From positions 62,001 to 126,000 of the forward strand of contig JAVXUO010001530.1 in the NCBI GenBank assembly GCA_033065855.1: 64,000 nucleotides of DNA. Direction: 5' to 3'. A program made the translations under genes and the position numbers. The stretch comes from Escallonia rubra (lineage: Eukaryota; Streptophyta; Magnoliopsida; Escalloniales; Escalloniaceae). Positions 46,850 to 56,734 of the stretch are shown here, piece after piece (within the stretch, counting starts at the first letter, position 1; each line of letters opens with the position of its first letter). The notes under the pieces are model-generated. The model had not been told where the DNA came from and made no database searches. It saw only the letters and a program-made list of their open reading frames with translations.

Positions 46850-47909
46850 TATGTTTATGGCATCTTATGTACTTGACATTATTTATTATATTTTCATTCC
46901 TTGATTTGAGTTTATTTTGGAATGAATGCGATTACAAATGCATCCTTATTGAGAGAGTCACCAGGCTCGAATTGACCCACTCACACGGGTAATTCACCTT
47001 GGTGCTAAGATAACGAGAAAGATGAGACATAATTGTCTTAGGCGCCAAGTGGGCGAATAAGATGATACAGTTTGTAATGCAAACATGTCGCCTTAGTTGG
47101 AGCTAAGATGAGACCTAAAAATGTAGGTCGATCATAGAGTATCTCCACAACTCTATGTAGCTTTTTTATAGCCGAATGTGAGATTTCAGGCAGACACTAT
47201 GAGAGTGACTCGGCTGAAAAACTCAAGTTAGGTGCCTGTACAGCGACTAGACTTAGATTCGTATGACGTATTTTATTATACATTTATGTGACACGCCCTT
47301 GCGGGTTACGCCATAGCATGCAAATCATACTGCATGTGCTAAATGCAGACCGACAGTGGGAGTGATGAATAAATCCCTGCTTCGTCACTGTGTGAGCCAT
47401 TTGGATCGAAATACTTTTGATCCTATGTAGTACCCTTCTCACCTTAGACTATGTCATGAAGAGGATACTCAATGTCGCTACTTTAGCATGTACCCTTGGA
47501 TCATGGATGATGCGGTCTCGCGGGGCATGTCTAGGAAAGCGGTTGGGTCTAATTGGAATGACAAGAGAGCTTTGGGAAGAAAGTTAAATATTACACTATG
47601 TTGTGTGATTCATAGCGGGCGACTTTGTCGATTTTCGTTTCGATATGAGTCGTGAATACTTAACAGATGAGAGGTGTTATGAGTGATGTGAGAGTGTTTA
47701 ATCTGGTGTAGTTGAACTATCTGGGGTATATACGAGATTTATTGGAGTGATGTATTGTGTTAGTTTGGTGATAACTTAATACAATACTCCTCAACTGGAC
47801 ATCCTTTCTCGTAGGTCGCACGTTCCATTTCCTGTATGAGGAGATGAGTGGACGAGAGATAAAGAGGGACTGTACGATTTATTTGCCCTGTGTGTGGGCG
47901 AGTGAGAGC

Positions 47910-48352
47910 TGTTAATAAATTGGGTCAATGGACCCATTATCCGCCCACTAACAGATAATGTGTATTTGTTAGTCTGGATAATTACAGTTAATTAGATGAT
48001 ATTTATCTCCTAAGTGTTTGAGGTAAATACATCTTTATCTCCTAAGAGTTTGAGGTAAAGTCAGTCTCTAATTGTATCTCTATATAAAGGCTAGAGATAT
48101 CCCAATAAGTAAGAAGTGATAGCAATAATTTCTCTCTCTATAGCACTCTCTCTAGAGCAATCACCAAGCTCTAGGATTTGGTTCGTGGACGAAGAATTCG
48201 ACTCTAGTAGCTGTTTTCGTACCTGCGAAAAAGATCAAGCGTGTTGGAGGCTCGTAACAACAAAGATCCTACGTCGGAATTTTCGGAGACTTCGTACGGT
48301 ATGTTTTCGAACCCATTACGTTATGTGGTAAGCACATTAAATAGTTTCAACA
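47910..48352 (+). repeat. 3' LTR of copia-C
   Basis: 443 bp, starting TGTTAATAAATTGGG after a G/A-rich tract (gggcgagtgagagc) that serves as polypurine tract. It ends TTTCAACA before cttgc. Confidence 0.95.
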
Positions 48353-48357
48353 CTTGC

Positions 48358-50395
48358 TACTGCTAAAAGCTTGATTTAAAATGATTATAATTATAAATTA
48401 AGCATGGCAGAGAGAAAAAAAGGTGGCCGTTGTGAGATCCCAAAGAGAGAACCCTCTGATTGGTTAGCTCTGACGTAACGTCTGTGCAGCAAATGGCCTT
48501 TGCGATCTTTGGATTGTCTGCTCAGCAAATTCTGTAACCGTATGCAGCTAATTAGGCTCGGACGTAACATTTTGCGCGTGCAATGACATTTGGAACCTTA
48601 GTGATTCGGATTCAAAGGGATGGCACATGTAGTGTTGTATAGGACACTCCTTTCCTCGGGTGCAACTGACATGCTAAACCATGAATGGGTGATTGATGCA
48701 AAAGGGCTAAGTACCGAATCACAGTCTCCGCGAGCTCCTTCTACAAGCCTTCTGAGAGGCTTCCACTTGATCTCAGTGAACTCCTTTTTAACTGGTCCTC
48801 GAGGAGGCTTCCATATAAGTTCTGATGTATACGCGCTTTCGATGACCTCTGTTTTGCAAGCCCTCCAGTAGGCTTCCTTCCATGCTCTCAGCAAGCACCA
48901 TTCGATAAGCTCTTCGGGAAGCCTCCATCAGTGCTCTCTGTGAGTAATTCTATCTAGCCCTACAATATGCTTCCAGTGAAGCCCTCCAGTAGAAATCAAT
49001 TAACCAATATTTCGTCTAAATAAATCATAAGCTCTATTCTCAATATCAGAAACCAGAGCAATTCTTACCGCTACACTAATATCTCTCCCTTCGTGCTACT
49101 TTTGGCCTGGAAGGGGAAGGAAACGAAAAACTGAGCACGAATTGCCCAGTAAAAGATCTTACACACAGAAGGCAAAAAACGAATATGAAACTAGAGTTAT
49201 CAAATAGAGCCAATAAATAAGAATTTAGATAACTTAATCAAATTTCACAAACGAATGATTAAGGTGACCAAAAGAGAGTTACCGAAAACGAAAAACAAAT
49301 ATGAGTTATCAAATAGAACCAATAAATAGGAATTCAGATAATTCAATCGAACTTCACAAGCGAATAACAGAAAAAAAAAAAAAGGAGGTTAAATAACCAA
49401 TAAGTCGAATACCGATTCAAACACGAATAACAAATCAACCCAAAAAGGGGTTGCATAACCAATAAGTCGAATATCAAAATATGTTTATCAAAACTTGTGG
49501 GTGTCACATACACAAATTGCTTATTATTAAGCACCACAAATCATGGTTATACCATGTCGAATATCGCAGCCGAAGAGTCACAAATAAGTCACGATAATAA
49601 AAAATGACTTTCGAACACAAATATCACCCACAAATTAATTTGATAAATATATCGAATATTCATTCAAAGTTCAAAAATAGTCATTGTAGATTCAAATTGA
49701 AGAGAACAAAAATACGAATCCAACGAAATAAAAATCGGCTCAATCGGAGATCGGATGAAAAGAAATTTTTTGGATGAAAACCAAAAGGCACGTAAAATGA
49801 TTAAAAAAATTAACAGAAGAAGGACTGTTCAAAAGGTGACACCTGGCATGCCTTTCCTCGAAGCTTGCAATGTGAAAGATAAAGAAGGACTGCTTTGTTT
49901 CTTTAAAAAAAAAAAAAAAGGACAGCTCTTTTTTTTTTTTTTCCATAAAGTTGGCAGCCACTTTGGTGTTTGAAATTTTTTGTTCCAAAATCAGTTGGAG
50001 TCATCCAACGATAAGCGACGAGACCGCTGAAAAGTGACGTCGTGCGGCAAAGGAAAGGCCGAAGAAAAATTCCTAACCCGCGAACACAAAATAAATACAA
50101 ACGACTTCTGGTAATAAAACGAACATAGATTTTATAAATCACATAAGAACTGTTTTTAACGCAAATTACAAGACAATAAAACAAGATCATTGATAACGTT
50201 ATAAAAACCGTGATGATCAAAATACGCTCAAAGACAAATATATTTTTGGGAATCAAAGTATAGCACATAGATCTCGTGTACAAAATAGAAAGACGGTGGA
50301 GGGGAAGGTGGAGGGAGCGGTGGATCAGGAAGAGAGAGAGAAAGGAGCAGTGCGGTGGCGGGGATAAAAGAGAAGGCAAGGTAAGGTTTTCGCAT
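48358..50395. other. Unassigned sequence between copia-C and CACTA-3
   Basis: No gene recognised. It includes aggcttcc-containing hairpin-like repeats at 48745-48995. It also has a ~110-bp tandem duplication (gagttatcaaatagagcc at about 49194 and gagttatcaaatagaacc at about 49302), aaccaataagtcgaata repeats at about 49395 and 49457, and an A-run/T-run inverted pair at 49903-49942. The purine-rich part at 50285-50380 resembles a TE leader on the minus strand. Some of this may be internal CACTA-3 sequence; its left terminus was not found. Confidence 0.5.
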
Positions 50396-50639
50396 TAAGA
50401 GACTTTTAGCGACGCACAACCTCTGTTTTTGCTAAATGTCTTTAAAAAATTTGCGAATATTATTTTTAGCGACGGACATGAATCTGTCGCTAATAAATTT
50501 CAAAATTATATTCTACTGGGCCAAAAATCCGATTGAAAAATAAAAAAATCAGGAAAAATATTTAGTGACAGAAATTTCGTCAATATTACCTTAAGCGACG
50601 GATTTGTGTCCGTCGCTAAAAGTCCGTTGCTAAATACGT

Positions 50640-52064
50640 TGTTAGCCCTAGGGTTGGATAACCTAGGCTTACATCTTGTTTTGATGATAACTACACATTG
50701 ATTATATTCTAATGTGTGCTTTGAGTGTATTCTTAGTAGGTATATACATGCACACTCATGAAGACACATTTGAGAAGTTGGATAGATTGATTAAAAACAA
50801 AGAAGCTTAAAGCTATGGTGACATGCTATGGAAGCTTCATCAAGTCCAATGTCAAAGAGCAAGAAAGAATGCATAGGCTAAGTTATTATTGATTGGTCTT
50901 TACAATTATGTAACTAGTCTTGGTTTGATGCTTGGGTTGATGACTATGACCTAAAAAGACCTTAGGACACATTGTGCATTGCATGTGAGTTGATAACCTT
51001 TCACACAAGTGTGGTTCTTAAAAATGAGTGAACTATGGAGCTCACTCAGATTTTCTCAAAACCTATTTTGGTGCTAATATTTTCATATCTTGATAACAAG
51101 TTTTGTTAGCTTTCCAACGCAAAAAATGGCACCTCAATCTGGTTTTTCAAGAGAAAGTTATGACAAAAATAGGAAAAGGGGTTCCGTGAGGCAGTAGGGT
51201 AATACAGTCGACTGTATTTGAATCCAGTCGACTGCATTGGAATGCAGTCGACTGGATTGGTCAAAACTCAGTTCCAACGGCCTTTTTCGAGGACAAGACT
51301 CCAACGACTGGTTTAAAGGGAATACAGTCGACTGCAATGGCAGTTTTGCTCACTTTATGCCTATAATGGCTGTATTTGATCTCTTCTCTATATAAATGTT
51401 TTTGGGGCTTCATCAAACACCATGGAAACCACATTCTAAGCCTCCATTCACTAGAGAAACATCAAGGCTCATAGATTAAACTTATCTCTCTTCATCTTCA
51501 TGATTTTACATCATTAAATATAGCATCTTTGTGAGCAATTCTTTGATTGAGAGTGAGCATCGTTCAAGTCATCAATTCTCTCATCTCTCTATTGCACTAG
51601 AGCTTCATTTGTACTCATTTCCTTTCAAGAGGGTTTCTTTGTACACATTTGATCTCTGTAAAAGGATTGTGATCAAGACTTGGGTTTGTCAAGTCTTGGG
51701 TGAACTTTGTGGATTTAAGGCTTGTGCTTGGTGTGGGGATATCACAAAGTGTTGTAAGGGTTTTGATCTTGACCCGAAAGAAGATTGTTACTAGTGGATT
51801 CTAGTACTCTTGCACGGGACTTCCTTGAAGAGGTGGATGTAGGCTTGAGGGTAGTTCAAGCCGAACCATTTAAATCTCCTTGTCAAGTATCTCTAACTCA
51901 ATCTCTTTACTTATTGCTCTTTAATTATTTTAGATTTTTTGGTTCGCATCTTCATTGAAATATTACTTGGTTAGATTGAGATTTATGATTGTGCTTAGTT
52001 TAAATTCTCCATTAATTTTCAAAAACCCTATTCACCCCCCTCTAGGGTTATTTTATTGGTTTCA
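50640..52064 (+). repeat. 5' LTR of retrotransposon B
   Basis: TGTTAGCCCTAGGG...TTGGTTTCA. It contains the perfect 18-bp palindrome AATACAGTCGACTGTATT at 51201-51218 and three more cagtcgactg motifs up to 51336, followed by a TATATAAA box near 51388. Confidence 0.92.
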
Positions 52065-52788
52065 AGTGGTATCAGAGCCTCGGCTTTTAATTTTTTGGTT
52101 AACACCTAGAGAGTTAAAAGATCATGGGGTTTCCTAGTCTTGAGGGGAGTTTTATTACTAGACCTCCACTTTTTGATGGGTCTTCATATAGTATATGAAA
52201 AATTAAGATGCGAGTATTTTTAGAATCTTTAGATTATGAAATGTGGGGAATCGTTGAAGATGGCCCTTATGTTCCAACCAAGAAGATTAGGAATAAGCCT
52301 GTGTCAAAGGAGAAATCTGAATTTAACACTACAAAAAAAGTGATATGTCGTGGCGCCCTATGCCGGCGTTCGCTCGATGCCGTTGCTGTATATGGACTAC
52401 ACCGACGCCTCCACCATAACCGCCGTTATAGAGTCTACAGAAACGTTTAAGCCGACGGTCATATTTTTTGCGTTGTCATAGGTTATATTCACACCCCAAA
52501 GTATGAGCGCCAAAATCTAGCGCCAAAATACTATCTACGCCGGCGCTCTAATTGTTTTAGCCGGCTCAATTGACCGTTGGCATAGAAAATCCACGTTTAC
52601 TTCAATTTTTCTCCTTTTTTTCTTTTAATCTATTGCACTGCACACGACTCTCTGTTCTTTCTCTGTCTCTCACACGGCTCACCACGACAGGTTCCCCCTC
52701 TCTCTCTCTCTCTCTCTCCCCCTCCCTTTCCCCTCATTCATCTCTCTTCTCCATTCTCCAATTCTCCATTAATCCGTCCAGATTGAAC

Positions 52789-52868
52789 ATGCTTTGGGAT
52801 TTCAGATTGAAGTCTCGAAGCTTCGATTCTTTCGGGATTGATCACATTTGGGATTCCATCTTCTCAGG
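52789..52868 (+). other. Possible first exon of a CACTA-4 transcript
   Basis: After a CT-rich leader (52690-52770), ATG 52789 opens MLWDFRLKSRSFDSFGIDHI and meets a splice donor, tctcag|gtagct, at about 52868. The layout resembles a plant gene 5' end. Whether it belongs to the transposon gene or to captured DNA is unknown. Confidence 0.4.
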
Positions 52869-52984
52869 TAGCTATCTTTAACCCACGCAATGAAATGTTA
52901 TATAATCGATTGTTCCAATCATGTTTTGGAAAGCTTTATATGTTCTGATTCCGTTTCTTTTTTGTTATTCTTTGTGGAGTTGTC

Positions 52985-53140
52985 GCCGGTAGCGTCACTC
53001 GCCGTTGTCGGCAGCGCCACTCGCCGTCGCCGACAGCGCCACTCACCTCGCCGGCAGCGCCACTCGCCGTCGCCGGCAACGCCACTCTCCGACGCCGGCA
53101 TCGCCACTCGCCGTCGCCGGCAGCTCCACTCGCCGTCGCC
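52985..53140. repeat. 22-bp GC-rich minisatellite in CACTA-4
   Basis: About seven units of cgccactcgccgtcgccggcag with substitutions and one 21-bp unit. It ends right before the P450-like exon. Open frames across it encode Arg/Ser/Pro repeats and are artefacts. Confidence 0.9.
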
Positions 53141-53155
53141 GTAGCTTCCATTCCA

Positions 53156-53342
53156 GTGAATTTTCCTGGCACAACTTTCAGTAACGGTATTAAGGCTGCA
53201 TTTTATGCAGTTTTCCTGGCACAACTTTCAGATACAGTTTTAGGTGCGCTTCTTACCAGCCACGAGACGGTGGCCATTGCCTTGAGCTTTGTACTCTACT
53301 ATCTTGCAGATCATCCGGATGTCTATGCCAAAGTACTGAAAG
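53156..53342 (+). pseudogene. Captured cytochrome P450 exon fragment (CYP85-clan-like)
   Basis: The frame reads NFPGTTFSNGIKA, then after an insertion-like stretch LSDTVLGALLTSHETVA and ALSFVLYYLADHPDVYAKVLK. The second part is the P450 I helix (family pattern A/G-G-x-E/D-T-T/S; here S-H-E-T-V) and the following LxxHPxVxxKVL segment. The first matches the PGTxFxxGIKA element of CYP716/718/85-type enzymes. It ends at a valid donor, aaag|gtaatg (53342/53343), so exon structure was kept. The haem-binding region and the rest are missing. A 21-bp sequence (53161-53181) is repeated at 53211-53231, making a 50-bp tandem duplication inside the exon. Non-functional as an enzyme; it may be spliced into CACTA-4 transcripts. 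Confidence 0.78.
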
Positions 53343-53920
53343 GTAATGCTTTCACTTCTATTGCTTCCTTTCATTATCTATTCGCCTAGACATATAATGC
53401 CAACCCTGAAACTCGTGCAGCATGTGGGTAGTTTTTGTTGCAATATCACACTTGAAACTCAAGAAGCAAAGTTTCAGTCCTATGACCAATGAAAGACAAA
53501 GGAAATATAAAGAAAAGTACCCTTTGGACTGTCAGACCTTTCATCTAGAATGATATTGAAATCACGAAAGACGCCACCTTGATTTCCCCAGCAAAATTTG
53601 AAAGAAGAAAGACTACCTCTTTTTGTTTTTTCGTCATCTCACTCTATGGTTGACTTGTTTATCTGAAATGATTGGGGCACTAATACCACGAGTCATCCCT
53701 TGTATAACAAGGTCATGAACACAGGCGTCAATATGCCATAAAAGATTGAAGGTGTCCTAAATGGCATCGTGAAATGAGTTGAAGAACGTGGCTTGCTTCA
53801 CATATGGCCAACTCTTTTCTCACACAGTTGGGAATTTAGCATGGTTGAATGTTGCATATGTAGGATTTTCAACCCATTAAAATTCTTTTAGGCTAAGACT
53901 CATCAAATCTATTTGGCAGA

Positions 53921-54088
53921 GTTGTAAAGTGTGCCGGTCCGAGAGGCCACATACTGAATTTGGGACATGGTGTTCTTGTTGGGACACCGAAGAAAGCGGT
54001 CGCTCATTTCTTTGATGTCGCAAGAAGCTTGAAATTTGATACATTTCCTGAAGATCATACCAAAAAAGAGTCTCAATTGGTAGTTTGA
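53921..54088 (+). pseudogene. Captured 3' exon of uroporphyrinogen decarboxylase
   Basis: A 55-codon open stretch ending in TGA. It reads [19 protein letters not shown] then [18 protein letters not shown], which is the conserved C-terminal segment of plastid uroporphyrinogen III decarboxylase (haem/chlorophyll pathway; family pattern [23 protein letters not shown]). Two acidic residues after GTP are lysines here. A candidate acceptor, ttggcag|agttg, lies just upstream at about 53920, consistent with a copied last exon and 3' untranslated region. Upstream catalytic parts are absent. Confidence 0.8.
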
Positions 54089-54743
54089 AGAATATTTGGC
54101 GAAGTTATAGCCCTTCGTTTCTTCTTTTTGGTACAATAGACTCTTAGTTTACAGTTCTGACTTGAATACCACAGCACACAATTCAGCCTTTGCATTATCG
54201 AGGGGCCAATGAAGCTCCAAGGTTCTTAACGTGCGTGGTGAGCAATCAACTTTGTGCAATTTTGTTATTAAAGAGGTGGTCGATGAATCAATCATTTTGC
54301 GTTTGCTAATGAATGTCTATTTTGTACTTGTTAGTACTTTTTGCATACAACTGTGAGCATGTACACTTTCACAATATGCATTGGTATGATCCATACTCCA
54401 TGCATTTGCACACTAGTTCTTTTAATGCTTAGTGGTATCTCATGTAACTGCTCCGTGCATGGGATTAATGCACAGAATTATCACTTCAATCAGTGCAACC
54501 ATGATTTATCCGTACGTGCACTTAGCTTTCTTCGTTTGTGCAAAACCATGGCTGTGTAAACTTTTTTCCAACGAACCTTTTTTTGTGTTTCACTTCTCTT
54601 CCTTAACTGTTGTTCACTCACTTTTGGTGTTACTTAGTATGTAGTTTGGTAAAATGGTAGTAACAACAGCTTGAAGAAGGGTTGCACCTAACAACATTTG
54701 AAGTCTTAAAGTACGTAAGTTTGTCTAGTGTGTGTTGTTTCAG

Positions 54744-56734
54744 GTAGTAGGTCTTCAAAGAAACGGGGGCCAACAATGGGAAAGAAGACACGGGCAAGGG
54801 AAACACGTGTCCACGTTGGATATGATGATGATGGATGTTGGATCACTGGAGAAAATGACGAGCTTGGTTCTTTTGTTGGGTGTGTGGCGCGTGTGTCCAA
54901 CCTTTTACCAATCGACTACCAAGACTGGAATACACTACCTCAAAAGTATAAGGATTCGGCTTGGTCAGAGATTGAGGTATAAGATTCTTTAAGCATGTTA
55001 CAAGATTCTGAGATTCACTTGTTGTTGAGATTACATTTTCTTCTGAGACTGATTGAAACAAGAGTGAACGAATCACTTTTAAGCTAGCCAGCGACCTTTA
55101 TAAACGGATGTTTGATCTGCACATCAAGGTTACAACGTTTTGCTTTATTGGTTAAGACACTGACCCTGTGATCTAATCAAAGGTGCATGAGGCAAATTCA
55201 GAGTTGTACAAGAAACATAAAACAGCAGAAGAGGTTCTTTTCGAGTTTTTATTGGATGATCTTCCTGACGGAAGATCATAATTTTGGTGCAGTCCATAAT
55301 TTTGGTAGCAATGCACAGAAAACAAAGAGAACAAAAATGAACATGGAGCTTACCCTTTTCATAAATCCCATCGTCTAAAGTTCTTGGTTGCAAGGCCGAG
55401 AAAACATAGAAATAAAGGAGTTAACAAAAGAGAATTTGGTTTTTCAGTGGCTGATCTCTAGGCTTTGGTCTTGCTTTAATCATGCCAAGTCTTTCTTCAC
55501 ATGGTAATTGGTGTTCTGCTTTGTTCTTGCTTGCAGAAAAGATTCACCACAGATCATCCGCTTGCAAAGGAGGCTATCAGGACTAGCCTTAACAAGAAGT
55601 GGAGGGATTGGAAATGTAAAGTGAAGAAGGAATATTTCAATCCAAATGACATTGCAGGATCCCAGAGGAAAATTACGAAAGAGACTAGGGTTGATAAGGA
55701 CCAGTGGAACACCTTGGTTACTTATTGGCAGGATGATGGCGTGCAGGTATATTCTTGCCAACTTATACATATCGTTATACCAATGGAACTGAGGCCAATA
55801 ATTAGAGATAGAGAAAACCATCTATGCTAGCTTCATTAAAACTGCTTCTTGTAACTAAACTACCTGAGTACATTAGTTAAGTAAGGTGTACTCAACCTTA
55901 GGTCATATGTTAGTTATATATGTACTAATTGTGATACTTATGTTCTAGAAAGAGGCAGAAGATAACCGCTTGCATGCATTGGGGCAGAAGTATCCACACA
56001 CCTTAGGCCGCAAATCAACCGCAAAGAAGAGGCGGGAACATGTAACATACTTCCATTCTCATATGACATATTTAATATCTATAACTACATTGACAAATTT
56101 GCTGCATATATTCCTTATATTGTGTTTGTTTTGTTAGTTTGAGAAGTATAAAGTCACACCAACTAAAGCTACCATGTGGATAGAGTCTCGAAGACAAAAT
56201 GAGAAAAATGGAGGCGGCTTCATTCCCCAGGCTCGTAGTAAAATTGTAAGTAATGCTATGTTGGTAATTTGTTGCATAGGTGTGAATCCTTTGGCTTAAG
56301 TCGTTTGTTGGTCATTTTTTCACCTTGTTCTAGGTTAGCATGCATAATGTGGAACAAGGATTATGATGGTCAGTTTAGGAGGACACCTTGTGTTATATAT
56401 GTTTACCCAACTGGTTTATATGAACTTGTAGGCTGAAATCCAAAGACTCCAACAAGCCCCACTATCCGAAGATGGCACCGATGAAGTTGATATACTTTTC
56501 AAAGTTTTGGGCAAAGAGCAACATGGTAGAGTTAGGGCGATGGGTTGGATGGCGACTCGTGCGAACACATTGGCCTCTCGTTAACATGCAAACAATGAAC
56601 AAGTGCAACATATGGCCGAGGAAATCACTTCTCTTAAAACACAATTGCAAGAGATGGATGAAGTCAAGGCAAAAATGGCTAAATTGGAAGACGTTATTAA
56701 TCAACTCATGCATCAGAGTCAAGGACAGCCGTAG
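54744..56734 (+). CDS. CACTA-4 TNPA-like protein (Transposase_24, Ptta/En/Spm type)
   Basis: Five exons join in frame through GT-AG introns: 54744-54976, 55537-55746, 55949-56041, 56138-56245 and 56432-56734. Products in order are a basic start (SSKKRGPTMGKKTRARETR), KYKDSAWSEIE, KRFTTDHPLAKEAIRTSLNKKWRDWK, a WNTLVTYWQDDGVQ segment, NRLHALGQKYPHTLGRKS, and EVDILFKVLGKEQHGRVRAMG, then a C-terminal coiled coil (MAEEITSLKTQLQEMDEVKAKM). The W..LV..W, N-R and VLGKE-GRVR-MG pattern is that of plant Transposase_24 proteins, which bind subterminal CACTA repeats. A TAA at 56582 precedes the coiled coil, so the coiled coil is made only by readthrough. The 5' exon(s) with a start codon are uncertain. 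Confidence 0.75.

Larger units (their letters stand above)
40922..48352 (+). mobile_element. Copia-C: full-length Ty1/copia retrotransposon, coding region mutated
   Basis: A 7.43-kb unit with perfect 5-bp target duplication cttgc (40917-40921, 48353-48357). LTRs are 40922-41367 and 47910-48352, starting TGTTAATAAATTGGG and ending TTTCAACA. An initiator-Met tRNA primer site, ttggtatcagagc, starts at 41368. Gene order is gag, integrase, RT, RNase H, which defines Ty1/copia. The gag-to-integrase interval is short: no zinc knuckle and no protease active site can be found, indicating a deletion near 43960-44010. A long leader (41368-43238) includes a strikingly GC-rich block. The LTRs differ at a modest number of sites, so the insertion is not brand new. 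Confidence 0.95.

Noticed and set aside
52919-53224. Arg/Ser-rich frames on both strands over 52.9-53.2 kb
   Set aside because: They are translations of the 22-bp minisatellite, open in several frames on both strands.
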